64,000 nt of DNA from Burkholderiales bacterium (GTDB taxonomy: Bacteria > Pseudomonadota > Gammaproteobacteria > Burkholderiales > Burkholderiaceae_C): assembly GCA_013044035.1 (NCBI GenBank), contig JABEVE010000050.1, positions 56,021 to 120,020 of the forward strand, read 5' to 3'. The position numbers and the translations under genes are program-made. Shown here one piece after another: positions 19,575-29,012 of the stretch (its first letter is position 1; each line of letters starts with the position of its first letter). The notes under the pieces are model-generated. The model had not been told where the DNA came from, did no database searches, and worked only from the letters and a program-made list of their open reading frames with translations.

Positions 19575-19775
19575 GCCACTCATGGTCGCGCGGTTAAACG
19601 GGAAACAGGGTGATGTTGCTTTGCGCGCATCCAGCCTGTGCTGCCCCCGCAACGGTACGTGGACGCAGGCGCGAGCCTGCCGTTCCGATGCTACAAGCCA
19701 CTGGTCGCCCGCAAAGGCACTGGGAAGGCGCATCGGGAAGGTCCACCAGCCCGGATACCGGCCAACAGGCGAAAA
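19575..19775 (+). promoter_or_regulatory. Cobalamin riboswitch
   Basis: The conserved elements appear in order: GGTTAAACGGGAAACAGGGTG, CTGCCCCCGCAACGGTA, the B12-box AAGCCACTGG, then CACTGGGAAGGC and AGCCCGGATACCGGCC. It lies in the 455-bp gap between the ZapB-like gene and btuB and is oriented toward btuB. Adenosylcobalamin binding would repress btuBCD. About 155 nt separate it from the btuB start; I see no clear terminator there, so translational control is more likely. Ends are approximate. Confidence 0.95.
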
Positions 19776-19932
19776 CCGTAGCGCTGCCCGGGGTGAGGCA
19801 GGCTGGGTGCTGGGATCCTGCGCACCGCGCGGGTTCACGGCCGGCGTGGCTTCGTGTCGGGGCGATGCGGTTTTCGATTTCGGCAGGCCGTGCGGGGGAG
19901 CGCGGCAGCCGCTACCCATCGACTCAAGCTCC

Positions 19933-21924
19933 ATGAGTAACCACCATTCCACGAAGCCGTGCCGCAACGCGCGCCGGTCTGTCTCTCCCGTCGGCTCACC
20001 CCGTGCCATGGCTCCCGGCATGACTCCTGTCGCCCGGCGCGCACTCGCGTTGCGACCGCTGCGCATGCCCATGCTCGGCGCATGCGCCCTGTCGCTCTGG
20101 GCGGTCCATGCCGCACAGGCCCAGACGTCGGCCTCAGTCACGGCGCTGCCACCGGTGGTGGTGTCAGCCAGTGGCTATCCGCAGTCCTTGTCGAACGCGT
20201 TGCCCAGCGTGAGCGTGATCACGCACGAACAGATCGAGGAGTCGGGCGCACAAAACCTCACGACATTGCTACAGCAGGCTGCGGGTGTGCAGGTCACGTC
20301 CAACGGCGGGCCGGGGCAGAGCGGCAATCTCTATGTGCGCGGTTTTGGCGGTACCGACGTGCTGGTCCTGCTCGACGGTGTGCCGATCAATGCGCAGGAC
20401 ACAACCGGCACCGCCTATCTGAACAACTTCACGAGCGGGCAGATCCAGCGCATCGAAATCATCCGTGGCAACGTCTCGGCGATCTACGGCTCGGGGGCTA
20501 TTGGTGGCGTGGTGCTCATCACCACGCGCAAGGGCGAAAAAGGGCCGCAGGCCTCGGTTTCGATCACGGCCGGCAGCCGCAACACCGCTACCGTCTCGGC
20601 CAATGCCAGCGGGGAAGTGGGGAAGACGCAGTTGCAAGCGGGCATCAGCCGCTTCACCACACAAGGCATTTCGTCGATCAATCCGGAACAGCAGAGCAAT
20701 GTCAACCCCAATGCGAACGGCTATCGCAACACCACGATCAACGGCTCGATCGTGCAGGAGCTGACCCCAGGGCAATCGCTGGGGCTGCGCGCCTTTCGCA
20801 GCGAAGGCCGGGCCAGTTACGACAGCTACGGCTCCTTCGCCAGCCCGACAGATACCAATCTGAGCAGCACCACGCAGTCCTTGTATCAACTGTTCAGCGA
20901 TAACCAGTTGACGGCGACCTGGACCTCGCACTTGAGCCTGTCGCAACAAGCCACTGCGAACACGGTGGACAACTTCAGCGCTTCTCCGTACAGCATCAAC
21001 TACCGCACCCGGACCCAGCAACTGTTGTGGCGCAATGTGATTCAACTCGACAGTGCCTGGACAGCCACAGCCGGACTGGATCTGCAGCGCCAGTCCATCA
21101 CGTCCCTGACCGGCTCCTTCAGCGCCACCAGCCGCAATGCCAACGCGGTGTTCGTCGGCTTGAATGGCGCGTTCAGCGGCAATCAAATCCAGTTGAACCT
21201 GCGCCACGACAGCATCGACGGCTACTCGGGCCAGAACACGGTTTATTGGGGGTACGGGCGTGCGCTGGGCGGCGGCTTCAAGGCCATTGCCAGCTATTCC
21301 ACCGCGTTCAACGCCGCTCCGCTGGGCTACCTTTACGCACCGTACTACGGCAACCCCGCGTTGCGGCCGGAGAAAGCCCATTCCGCTGAGGCCGGGCTGC
21401 AATGGTCGCAGGGGCCGAACGTGCTGCGTGCCACGCTGTTCCAGACCCAGGCGACCAACCAGTGGATCTATGACGACTACACCGGCATGTTCCAGAACAT
21501 CGCCAGCAGCCGGACCCGCGGCCTGGAACTGACGGGTCGCGGTGCCTGGGATGGCTGGGCCTATGACACCAACCTGACCCTGCAGCAGCCTGTGAATACC
21601 AGTTTGCCTGGTGACCCGACGTTGCAGCGAAGGGCGCGCAGCCTGGCCAATGTCAGCGTGAGCCACGCCATCGGCAATGTGCTGTATGGCGCAACCGTGC
21701 ATTACAGTGGGCCGCGCTGGGACAGCGATGCCAACGGCAATCCGGTGACGCTCGGAGCCTATACCCTTGTCGACCTCACCGCCAGCGGTCCGGTCACGCC
21801 GCAGTGGAGTTGGAATGCGCGGGTGCAGAATCTGTTCGACAAGAAGTATCAGACGGCCTACAGCTACAACCGCGAACCCTTCGGCGTCTTTCTGGGTCTG
21901 ACCTGGCGACCGTTGGGTTCGTGA
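19933..21924 (+). CDS. btuB: TonB-dependent vitamin B12 outer-membrane receptor
   Basis: Outer-membrane transporter for cobalamin. After a signal segment (MPMLGACALSLWAVHAAQAQ) comes a TonB-box-like LPPVVVSAS, a plug domain (SVITHEQIEESGAQNLTTLL, NLYVRGFGGTDVLVLLDGVP, IEIIRGNVSAIYGSGAIGGV) and a beta-barrel ending in RPLGS after NREPFGVFLGLTW. I use ATG 19933 (663 residues); internal ATGs at 20008 and 20020 would give a shorter N-region and are equally possible. The cobalamin riboswitch upstream and btuCD downstream set the substrate. Confidence 0.93.
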   Translation: MSNHHSTKPCRNARRSVSPVGSPRAMAPGMTPVARRALALRPLRMPMLGACALSLWAVHAAQAQTSASVTALPPVVVSASGYPQSLSNALPSVSVITHEQIEESGAQNLTTLLQQAAGVQVTSNGGPGQSGNLYVRGFGGTDVLVLLDGVPINAQDTTGTAYLNNFTSGQIQRIEIIRGNVSAIYGSGAIGGVVLITTRKGEKGPQASVSITAGSRNTATVSANASGEVGKTQLQAGISRFTTQGISSINPEQQSNVNPNANGYRNTTINGSIVQELTPGQSLGLRAFRSEGRASYDSYGSFASPTDTNLSSTTQSLYQLFSDNQLTATWTSHLSLSQQATANTVDNFSASPYSINYRTRTQQLLWRNVIQLDSAWTATAGLDLQRQSITSLTGSFSATSRNANAVFVGLNGAFSGNQIQLNLRHDSIDGYSGQNTVYWGYGRALGGGFKAIASYSTAFNAAPLGYLYAPYYGNPALRPEKAHSAEAGLQWSQGPNVLRATLFQTQATNQWIYDDYTGMFQNIASSRTRGLELTGRGAWDGWAYDTNLTLQQPVNTSLPGDPTLQRRARSLANVSVSHAIGNVLYGATVHYSGPRWDSDANGNPVTLGAYTLVDLTASGPVTPQWSWNARVQNLFDKKYQTAYSYNREPFGVFLGLTWRPLGS

Positions 21925-21945
21925 CCAGCGGTCGCTGCCCCGCTC

Positions 21946-22938
21946 ATGCCGCACCCCATGCCCGCTCCCGCCATTGACCAAGCCCTGGAACTGACCGGCC
22001 TCCGCATCGAGCCCCCCAGCGGCCGTCTGTTGGCCGTGACTGTCGGTGTTCTGGTGCTGGCGGTGCTGCTGGGCGTGAGCGTGGGCGCGGGCGGCTGGAA
22101 CTGGCCGATCATCGCGCAGCTGCGTATTCCACGCGTGCTGGCCGGCGCTGGTGCCGGAGCCCTGCTGGCGCTGGCCGGACTGGCGATGCAACTCGTGCTG
22201 CGCAACCCCCTGGCCGACCCCTATGTGCTCGGCGCATCGGCAGGCGCCGGTATGGGGGCCATTGGGATGCTGGTGGTCTTCGGCAGGCTGCTCTGGCTGG
22301 GAAGTGTGGGCGGGGCGCTAGCGGCGCTGGGTTTGCTGCTGTTGCTGGGCCGCCGCGCCATGGCCAGCCCGGATGACGAGGCACCGGCCCAGCTCATTCT
22401 GATCGGCGCCATGCTCTCGGCGGTGTTCGCCGCCGGCTCCACCTTGCTGCTGGCGCTGGTGCCGGAGCAGAGTTTGCGCGGCGCGGTGTTCTGGCTGGTG
22501 GGGGATTTGTCGGGCGCGCGCTTCGGTCGCTGGCTCTGCCTGGTGGCCATCGTGCTGGCGGCGGTTCTGGCGGGATGGAGCCGAGCCTTCGACCGGCTGG
22601 CGCTGGGCAGCGAGCATGCCTGGCTGCTCGGCGAGCCGGTGCATCGGTTGCGTCTCGGGCTGGTGCTGCTGGCCGCCGTGGCCACGGGAGCGGCAGTGGC
22701 CGAAGCGGGCGCAGTGGGCTTTGTCGGTCTGGTCGTGCCGCACCTGTTGCGCCTGTTCGGCGTGGTGCGCATGCGCCAGCAAAGCTGGGCCGTGCCCTTG
22801 GTGGGCGCGGCGCTGGTGGTGGTGGCGGACTCCCTTGCGCGCGGTGTGGCCATGCCTTACGAACTGCCGGTCGGCGCCATCACCGCCTTGATCGGAGCTC
22901 CGGTGTTCGTGCTGTTGTTGATCCGTCAGCCGCGATGA
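21946..22938 (+). CDS. btuC: Cobalamin ABC transporter permease
   Basis: Inner-membrane permease of the FecCD/BtuC family, 330 residues, about ten transmembrane helices. Family landmarks: LRIPRVLAGAGAGALLALAGLAMQ, RNPLADPYVLGASAGAGMGA, WLVGDLSG, LGEPVHRLRLG and AGAVGFVGLVVPHLLRL, the last being the coupling region that contacts the ATPase. Starts 21 bp after btuB; its stop overlaps the btuD start (ATGA). Confidence 0.95.
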   Translation: MPHPMPAPAIDQALELTGLRIEPPSGRLLAVTVGVLVLAVLLGVSVGAGGWNWPIIAQLRIPRVLAGAGAGALLALAGLAMQLVLRNPLADPYVLGASAGAGMGAIGMLVVFGRLLWLGSVGGALAALGLLLLLGRRAMASPDDEAPAQLILIGAMLSAVFAAGSTLLLALVPEQSLRGAVFWLVGDLSGARFGRWLCLVAIVLAAVLAGWSRAFDRLALGSEHAWLLGEPVHRLRLGLVLLAAVATGAAVAEAGAVGFVGLVVPHLLRLFGVVRMRQQSWAVPLVGAALVVVADSLARGVAMPYELPVGAITALIGAPVFVLLLIRQPR

Positions 22939-23675
22939 ATTCGCTCGCCACGCTGCTTGCCGCCGACAGGCTGGATGTGCGCGTCGGCTCGCGTTTGCTG
23001 TTGCGCCAGTTGTCCATGCAGGTGCGGCGTGGTGAACGCTGGGCGGTGCTCGGTCGCAACGGCGCGGGCAAGTCCACCCTGCTGCGGCAACTGGCCGGCC
23101 TGGGCGTGGCGCCGGCACCGGTGCTGCTGGGCGGTGCGGCCCTGTCTGCGTTGTCGCCGCGCGCGCTGGCGCAACAGCGCGCGTTTCTGCCAAGCCAGCC
23201 GCGCGACCGCTTCGGCATCGCCGTGCTGCATGCCGTGACCCTGGCGCAGCACAGTGTTGACGACGCCGCGGCGATGGACTGCCTGCGCCGGGTGGATGCG
23301 GCGCATCTGGCCCATCGGCATGTGCTGCAACTCTCGGCCGGCGAACGCCAGCGCGTCGCTCTGGCCCAGGTCCTGGCGCAGCGCACGCCGCTGCTGTTGC
23401 TGGACGAACCCGTTTCGTTTCAGGACCCGGCGCATCAGGGCCTTGTGGCGCGCTTGCTGCGTGGGTTGCCGCAACAGGGCATCGTTTTTGCTGCACATGA
23501 TGTGAACTGGGTGGCGCATGTGGCCACCCATGTGCTGGGTCTGGTCCCTGGTGGGCAGTGGATCGCCGGCCCCGTCGATCAAATCCTGCAGGCACATCAC
23601 CTGCAGCGGCTTTACGGCTGTGACTGGCAGCGTGTAGCGCGCCAGGATGGCCCGGATGTGTGGCTGCCGGTTTGA
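22935..23675 (+). CDS. btuD: Cobalamin ABC transporter ATP-binding protein
   Basis: ATPase of the B12 importer, 246 residues. Walker A GRNGAGKST, Q-loop LPSQPRDR, ABC signature LSAGERQRVALAQ, Walker B LLLLDEP and H-loop AAHDVNW are intact. The ATG at 22935 overlaps the btuC stop by 4 bp, implying translational coupling. It ends 10 bp from the convergent btuF stop. Confidence 0.95.
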   Translation: MNSLATLLAADRLDVRVGSRLLLRQLSMQVRRGERWAVLGRNGAGKSTLLRQLAGLGVAPAPVLLGGAALSALSPRALAQQRAFLPSQPRDRFGIAVLHAVTLAQHSVDDAAAMDCLRRVDAAHLAHRHVLQLSAGERQRVALAQVLAQRTPLLLLDEPVSFQDPAHQGLVARLLRGLPQQGIVFAAHDVNWVAHVATHVLGLVPGGQWIAGPVDQILQAHHLQRLYGCDWQRVARQDGPDVWLPV

Positions 23676-23685
23676 AGCATCGTCT

Positions 23686-24639
23686 TCATCGCCTGCCGTC
23701 GATCCCGCGGGTGCGGGCGATGGCAGCGCAGAGTTGCGCCACGCCGTCCAGCACCTGTGCGCCCATGCGCGGCAACTGATGCGGGTTGAGCAGCACGAGC
23801 TGACCGTGGCGCACGGCGCTGACCTCGGAGTCGCGGGTCCAGGCGTCGAGCGCGTCGGCATTGGGGCTGGCGGCGACGATGAGTTGCGGGTCCGCGGCGA
23901 TCACCGCTTCGCGGCTGATGCTCGGGGCCAGCAGCGGCAACGCGGCGAAGGGGTTGACGCCACCGCACAAGTCAATCGCCTGGTTGATGAGTTGCGGCCC
24001 GCCTACGGTCATCAGCGGGTCACCCCAGACCTGGTAGAACACCCGTACTGGCGCCAGCCCGGCATAGCGTGCGCGCAAGGCTGCCATGCGGGCGTTGAAG
24101 TCACGCACCCAGGGCCGGGCCACGGTTTCGGTGCCGGCCAACTCACCAATGCGCTGCACTGTGCTGGCGATGGCCTGCAAGCTGTCGGTCTGGCTCCAGT
24201 ACACCGGAATACCCAGGCGTTGCAGGGTGTCGATTTGGCGCGGTGGCGTGCCTGATTTCCAGGCCAGGATGAGATCGGGCTTCAGGCTGGCGATGGCTTC
24301 CAGATTGAGCGCAAAGGCATCTCCCACCCGCCGCAGCCTGCGTGCGGCGGGTGGTGCGTCGGCATGTTGCACGGTGGCAATGAGTTTGCTGCCCGCTCCG
24401 GCGGCGTAGCTCAATTCCACCAGTTGCGGCGACAGCGCGATGATGCGCCGTGCCGGATGCGCCAGCCGCACCAACTGGCCGGTATCGTCGCGCACGCTGA
24501 TGTCGGCTTGAGCTACGCGCAGCAGGCCGACGCACAGCAGGGCACCAAGAAGCCAGCCCGGTGTGGTGATGCGCATTCGGCGCAGGGGGCGTGCAGCCGG
24601 GCTCTGGTCATGTCCGGCTGTTTGCCGCACGCCGCTCAT
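23686..24639 (-). CDS. btuF: Periplasmic cobalamin-binding protein
   Basis: Periplasmic binding protein of the B12 importer, helical-backbone (class III) fold: RRIIALSPQLVELSYAAGAGSKLIA, then LKPDLILAWKSGTP and GIPVYWS, and C-terminal GGVNPFA and ADPQLIVAAS. A signal peptide is present (GWLLGALLCVGLLRVAQA). ATG 24639 overlaps the nth stop as ATGA; an internal ATG at 24576 gives a more ordinary signal-peptide n-region (296 residues) and may be the real start. It is in the rnfB-nth operon rather than with btuCD, which converges on it. Confidence 0.88.
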   Translation of the reverse strand: MSGVRQTAGHDQSPAARPLRRMRITTPGWLLGALLCVGLLRVAQADISVRDDTGQLVRLAHPARRIIALSPQLVELSYAAGAGSKLIATVQHADAPPAARRLRRVGDAFALNLEAIASLKPDLILAWKSGTPPRQIDTLQRLGIPVYWSQTDSLQAIASTVQRIGELAGTETVARPWVRDFNARMAALRARYAGLAPVRVFYQVWGDPLMTVGGPQLINQAIDLCGGVNPFAALPLLAPSISREAVIAADPQLIVAASPNADALDAWTRDSEVSAVRHGQLVLLNPHQLPRMGAQVLDGVAQLCAAIARTRGIDGRR

Positions 24640-25280
24640 GCCGAGGGCATCCTTGTCTTGGGCTGGTGCGCACACAGATCGGTCAGATCGCAGCGCCAGC
24701 ATTCTGGCTTGCGCGCCTTGCAGACGTAGCGCCCATGAAGGATGAGCCAGTGATGGGCGTCGCGCAGGTAGGCGCTGGGCACGACCTTCATCAGCTTGGA
24801 TTCCACCTCGAGTGGAGTTTTGCCACGCGCCAGGCCGAGGCGGTTGGCCACGCGGAAGATATGCGTGTCGACCGCCAGTGTGGCCTGGCCGAAGGCGACG
24901 TTCAACACCACATTGGCCGTTTTACGGCCCACTCCCGGCAAAGCTTCCAGGGCCTCGCGCCGGTTCGGCACCAGGCCGCCGTGCTGCTCCACCAGCAAGC
25001 GACCGAGCGCAGCCAGATGCTTGGCCTTGGTGCGATACAGGCCGATGGTGCGGATGTGGGGCGCGATGCCGTCCTCCCCCAAGGCTGCCATGGTTTGTGG
25101 CGTGGGTGCGGCGGCGAACAGGGCTGGTGTGGCCTTGTTGACGCTGACGTCGGTGGCCTGGGCCGACAGCACCACGGCGACCAGCAGTTCGAACGCGTTG
25201 CGGTACTCCAACTCGCTGCGGGGCTGCGGATTGGCGGCCTGCAGGCGTGCAAACAGGCTTTGAATCGCAGCTTTTTGCAT
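24636..25280 (-). CDS. nth: Endonuclease III
   Basis: DNA glycosylase/AP lyase removing oxidised pyrimidines. 214 residues. The helix-hairpin-helix LPGVGRKTANVVL contains the catalytic lysine, the catalytic aspartate is in VDTHIFRV, and the C-terminal iron-sulfur loop has C-x6-C-x2-C-x5-C (from YVCKARKPEC to LC). The start at 25280 (MQKAAIQSLFARL) is the conserved N-terminus. It lies 79 bp after the rnfB-like gene, an order that recalls the E. coli rsx-nth operon. Confidence 0.96.
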   Translation of the reverse strand: MQKAAIQSLFARLQAANPQPRSELEYRNAFELLVAVVLSAQATDVSVNKATPALFAAAPTPQTMAALGEDGIAPHIRTIGLYRTKAKHLAALGRLLVEQHGGLVPNRREALEALPGVGRKTANVVLNVAFGQATLAVDTHIFRVANRLGLARGKTPLEVESKLMKVVPSAYLRDAHHWLILHGRYVCKARKPECWRCDLTDLCAHQPKTRMPSA

Positions 25281-25359
25281 GGTTGAATGGTCGCCTTGTC
25301 TGGATGGTCCTAACAGCGCTGCCGCGAGGCTGCGAACGCCTCGCCTGCTCTGTCCGGGC

Positions 25360-26067
25360 TCAGTTTTTGCGCTGGGCCTGGCGTTGGCGTGCACGCTCGA
25401 GCGCGGCCGCAATCAACTCGCTCTTGGGCCGTGCAGCCGAGGGTGTCTCGCGTGGTGGTGCGTCGGCTGGCAGCGTGGGGGCACTGGTCTTTGCGGGCTC
25501 GCCCTGCAGGGCCGAGCCCGTTGTTGGCAGCCCATCCTGGTGCTTGTGGCGTCGTGGCTCGAGCCGGCTGCGGTGCGCTGCGTAGCGCAGCCGCGCCCGC
25601 TGTGCCTGCGCATCGCTCCAGGCGCTCCAGCCCGTCTGGGCAGCCAGCGCGGGGTCGCTCAAGGGCTGCATGTGGATACAGTCCATCGGGCAAGGGGGCA
25701 GGCAGAGTTCGCATCCGGTGCAGCCGTCCGCCCAAACCCCATGCATGCGCTTGGGTGCACCGACGATGGCATCCACCGGGCAGGCGTCGATGCACAGGGT
25801 GCAGCCGATGCACCAGGCCTCGTCGACCACGGCAATGCGGCGCGGGCCTTCAACGCCATGTGCGGGATCGAGCGGCACGCTGGGTCGGCCGGTGACGGCC
25901 GCAAGGCGTGCCACGCCTTCAGCGCCTCCTGGCGGGCATTGGTTGATCTCGGCAAGCCCCGTCGCCACGGCCTCGGCGTACGCGCGGCAATCGGCATAGC
26001 CGCAGCGGGTGCACTGTGTTTGCGGCAGGGTCGCGTCGATGCGATCGGCCAGGCTTGGAGTCATCAT
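25360..26067 (-). CDS. RnfB/RsxB-type iron-sulfur protein
   Basis: A 235-residue electron-transfer protein. An N-terminal Fe4-S4 module ([12 protein letters not shown] ... NQCPPGG) is followed by two ferredoxin motifs, [16 protein letters not shown] and [16 protein letters not shown], then an Ala/Pro/Arg-rich tail of about 90 residues. Unlike RnfB of gammaproteobacteria it lacks an N-terminal membrane helix, and no rnfA, C, D, G or E gene is in the window, so it is an orphan subunit or a soluble ferredoxin-like carrier. Confidence 0.87.
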   Translation of the reverse strand: MMTPSLADRIDATLPQTQCTRCGYADCRAYAEAVATGLAEINQCPPGGAEGVARLAAVTGRPSVPLDPAHGVEGPRRIAVVDEAWCIGCTLCIDACPVDAIVGAPKRMHGVWADGCTGCELCLPPCPMDCIHMQPLSDPALAAQTGWSAWSDAQAQRARLRYAAHRSRLEPRRHKHQDGLPTTGSALQGEPAKTSAPTLPADAPPRETPSAARPKSELIAAALERARQRQAQRKN

Positions 26068-26136
26068 GCAGGTCGTGAGTCCGCTGTCCCTCGCAGCTTG
26101 CGAGCCGCTTCGCGCCGATCACAGGGCGCGAAGCAT

Positions 26137-27414
26137 TCAGGCGGTGCGGCGGCGGGTTGTTTTCTGCACCGCGCCTTCGCGGTGGGCGGCAATGAAGTCG
26201 CGCACGCGGGGATAGGTGATCTCGCGCCAGCGGCGGCCGGAGAAAATGCCGTAGTGGCCGGCGCCCGGAACGGTGAAATGGGTGCTGTCGGCTTCCGGAA
26301 TGCCGGTGCAGAGTTGATGCGCGGCTTCGGTCTGGCCGGCGCCCGAGATGTCGTCGAGTTCGCCTTCGATGGTCATGAGCGCGGTGTTGCGAATGTCTTG
26401 CGGCCGCACCGGTTCGCCATCCACATGCCATGTGCCATGGACCAGGGCGAAGTCCTGGAACACGATGCGGATGGTGTCGAGGTAGTACTCGGCCGGAAGA
26501 TCGAGCACGGCGTTGTACTCGTCGTAAAAGCTGCGGTGGGCTTCGGCGTCATCGGTGTCACCGCGCACCAGGTCGAGGAAAAAGTCGTAGTGCGAGTTGA
26601 AGTGCCGATCCGGGTTCATCGCGACGAAACCCGTGTGTTGCAAAAAGCCGGGATAGACGCGACGGCCGGCGCCGGGGTAGTTCACGGGAACACGGTAGAT
26701 GACATTGCTTTCGAACCATTCGTAGCTTTTGTTCATCGCCAGATTGTTCACCGCGGTGGGCGATTTGCGTGCGTCGATCGGCCCGCCCATCATCACCATG
26801 CTGCGCGGCGCGGCTTCCCCAGCAGTTGCCATCAGCGAGATGGCGGCCAGGACAGGCACGGTGGGCTGGCACACCGACATGACATGGACGTCCGGGCCGA
26901 TATGGCGGATGAACTCCTGCACATAGGCGATGTAATCGTCGAGTGAGAAGCCGCCTTGTTCGGTGGGCACCATGCGCGCGTCGACCCAGTCGGTGATGAA
27001 GACTTTGTGATCCTGCAGCATGGTGCGCACGGTGTCGCGCAGCAGGGTGGCGTGATGGCCGGAGAGCGGCGCCACAATCAGCACCGTTGGAGCGTTTTTC
27101 AGGCGACCCAGCGTCTTCGGGTCGTCGGTGAAACGCTTGAATCGCAGCAGGCGACAAAAGGGTTTGTCCAGGACCACTTGTTCCTGGATGGCGATTTCGC
27201 GCCCGTCCACTTGCAGCGAGGTGATGCCGAAAGCAGGTTTTTCATAGCTCTTGAGCAGGCGGTGCATGAGCTCATAGCTGGCCGACAGGCGCTGGGCACC
27301 GGGGGTCTGCGACAGGGGCCACAAGGGGTTGGTGTAGAACTTGGACGCAGCCTCGGCGAACTCGGCCAGGGGGCTGAGCATGGCGCGCTGCGATTCATAC
27401 CAGTCGTAAACCAT
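26137..27414 (-). CDS. phaZ: Intracellular polyhydroxybutyrate depolymerase
   Basis: Mobilises PHB granules. The 425-residue protein has the PhaZ arrangement: MVYDWYESQRAMLSPLAEFA at the N-terminus, APLSGHHATLLRDTV, the catalytic cysteine in VMSVCQPTVPVLAA, Asp in EGELDDISG and His in PGAGHYGIFSG. Start 27414 has AAGGAG 6 nt upstream on the minus strand; an alternative start at 27438 has none. The presence of the gene implies PHB storage; synthase genes are not in the window. Confidence 0.94.
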   Translation of the reverse strand: MVYDWYESQRAMLSPLAEFAEAASKFYTNPLWPLSQTPGAQRLSASYELMHRLLKSYEKPAFGITSLQVDGREIAIQEQVVLDKPFCRLLRFKRFTDDPKTLGRLKNAPTVLIVAPLSGHHATLLRDTVRTMLQDHKVFITDWVDARMVPTEQGGFSLDDYIAYVQEFIRHIGPDVHVMSVCQPTVPVLAAISLMATAGEAAPRSMVMMGGPIDARKSPTAVNNLAMNKSYEWFESNVIYRVPVNYPGAGRRVYPGFLQHTGFVAMNPDRHFNSHYDFFLDLVRGDTDDAEAHRSFYDEYNAVLDLPAEYYLDTIRIVFQDFALVHGTWHVDGEPVRPQDIRNTALMTIEGELDDISGAGQTEAAHQLCTGIPEADSTHFTVPGAGHYGIFSGRRWREITYPRVRDFIAAHREGAVQKTTRRRTA

Positions 27415-27558
27415 GGAGACTCCTTGTGCGATGCACAAATTTTATCGCCGGGCTCGACATTTGCATGCACGCACCCAAGATCCCGCCTGATTCACAGGGT
27501 CGGTGTTCCGGGCTGCAGCAGACCGGGCACATGACTCGACCCTTGCCAGGGGGCAGGC

Positions 27559-27585
27559 GAAAAAGCGCAAGTACCGCGGGTACCG
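27559..27585 (-). terminator. Possible terminator of the aminotransferase gene
   Basis: Just past the stop at 27592, the minus strand reads GTACC-CGC-GGTAC followed by TTGCGCTTTTT. The stem is only five pairs, so the call is tentative. Confidence 0.45.
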
Positions 27586-27591
27586 AACCAC

Positions 27592-28815
27592 TCAGACCAT
27601 GCTCTTTTCAGATTGCATGGCTGCTGCCATGGCCTTGGCAACATAATCGATGTTGCGGGTGTTGAGCGCTGCAACGCAGATGCGACCCGTGCTGACGCCG
27701 TAAATGCCGTGCTGCGTGCGCAGCGTTTCCATTTGTTCGGCACTCAGGCCAGAGTAGCTGAACATGCCTTTCTGGCGGGTGATGAAGCTCAAATCGGTCT
27801 TGACGCCCAGCGCCCTCAGGCGATCGACCAGGGCGACTCGCATGACGCGAATGCGCTCGCGCATGTTGGCCAGTTCCTGCTCCCACTGCGCGCGCAGCGC
27901 GGGGGTGGAGAGCACGGTGGCCACGACTTGGGCGCCATGGGTGGGCGGGTTGGAATAGTTGGTGCGGATGACGCGCTTGAGCTGGGACAGCACGCGGGTG
28001 GCTTCGTCCTTGCTGGCGCAGACCACGCTGAGCGCGCCGACACGTTCGCCGTAAAGCGAGAAGCTCTTGGAGAACGAGGTGGAGACGAAGAAGGCCAGGC
28101 CGCTGGCAGCAAATTGCTGGATCACGGCGCCGTCCTCCTTCAGGCCAAAGCCAAAGCCCTGGTAGGCCATGTCGAGGAAGGGAACCAGGCCGCGCGCCTT
28201 AAGCACGGCGATGACCTGCTCCCATTGCTCAGGCTGCAGATCGTAGCCGGTGGGGTTGTGGCAACAGGCGTGCAGCACGATCACGGTGCCGGCGGCCGCC
28301 CGATTCAACGCGCCCAGCATGGCGTCGAAGGCGACGCCGCGTGCCTTGGCGTCGTAATACGGGTAGTTGCCCACGACGAAACCGGCTGACTCGAACAGCG
28401 CTCGGTGGTTTTCCCAGCTCGGGTCGGAAATCAGCACCTGTGCAGTGGGGTTGAGGCGCTTGAGGAAATCGGCCCCCAGCTTCAGGCCGCCGGTTCCGCC
28501 CAGGGCCTGTACCGTGACCACGCGTCCCGCGCCCAACAGATCGCTGCCGCCACCGAACACCAGATTTTGGACCGCCTGGTCATAGGCGGCGATGCCGTCG
28601 ATGGGCAGATAGCCGCGCGGCTTTGGGCTTTCAGCCAGCAGGTTCTCGGCTTCCTTGACGCAGGCCAGCAGGGGCAATTTGCCATTCTCGTCGGTGTACA
28701 CACCCACCCCGAGGTTGACCTTGCTGGGGTTGGGGTCGGCCTGGAATTGCTCGTTCAGGCCGAGGATGGGGTCGCGCGGGGCCATGTCCACGCTGGAAAA
28801 AAGCGATGCACTCAT
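27592..28815 (-). CDS. tyrB: Aromatic/aspartate aminotransferase
   Basis: PLP-dependent class I aminotransferase, 407 residues, family Ia. The N-terminus (DPILGLNEQFQADPNPSKVN, then LGVGVYTDENGKLPLL) and C-terminal half are typical of aspartate and aromatic aminotransferases. The PLP lysine is in STSFSKSFSLYGERVGAL, CHNPTGYDL carries the conserved Asn, and the C-terminal Arg is in YGVSTGRICVAALN. AspC and TyrB differ too little to separate by eye; the symbol is my best guess. It is divergent from uvrB. Confidence 0.88.
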   Translation of the reverse strand: MSASLFSSVDMAPRDPILGLNEQFQADPNPSKVNLGVGVYTDENGKLPLLACVKEAENLLAESPKPRGYLPIDGIAAYDQAVQNLVFGGGSDLLGAGRVVTVQALGGTGGLKLGADFLKRLNPTAQVLISDPSWENHRALFESAGFVVGNYPYYDAKARGVAFDAMLGALNRAAAGTVIVLHACCHNPTGYDLQPEQWEQVIAVLKARGLVPFLDMAYQGFGFGLKEDGAVIQQFAASGLAFFVSTSFSKSFSLYGERVGALSVVCASKDEATRVLSQLKRVIRTNYSNPPTHGAQVVATVLSTPALRAQWEQELANMRERIRVMRVALVDRLRALGVKTDLSFITRQKGMFSYSGLSAEQMETLRTQHGIYGVSTGRICVAALNTRNIDYVAKAMAAAMQSEKSMV

Positions 28816-28871
28816 GGGTGTTTGTGAGGGGGCTCTAAGGATGGAGGGATGACCGGGCGCAAAATGTTGGG

Positions 28872-28899
28872 CTAGTGGCTGGCCTCTAGTGGCTGGCCT
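28872..28899. repeat. Two tandem copies of a 14-bp unit
   Basis: CTAGTGGCTGGCCT occurs twice in immediate succession (28872-28885, 28886-28899) in the gap between tyrB and uvrB. No function is evident. Confidence 0.85.
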
Positions 28900-29012
28900 G
28901 GCGCAGACCGGAAGACGCCCGATTTTAGGCCGCCAGTGGATTTCCGGCCCGCGCACACCCCACCCATGTCGGGGATGTGCAACGCCGCTCGCTTTTTCCT
29001 CCGAGATCCGCC

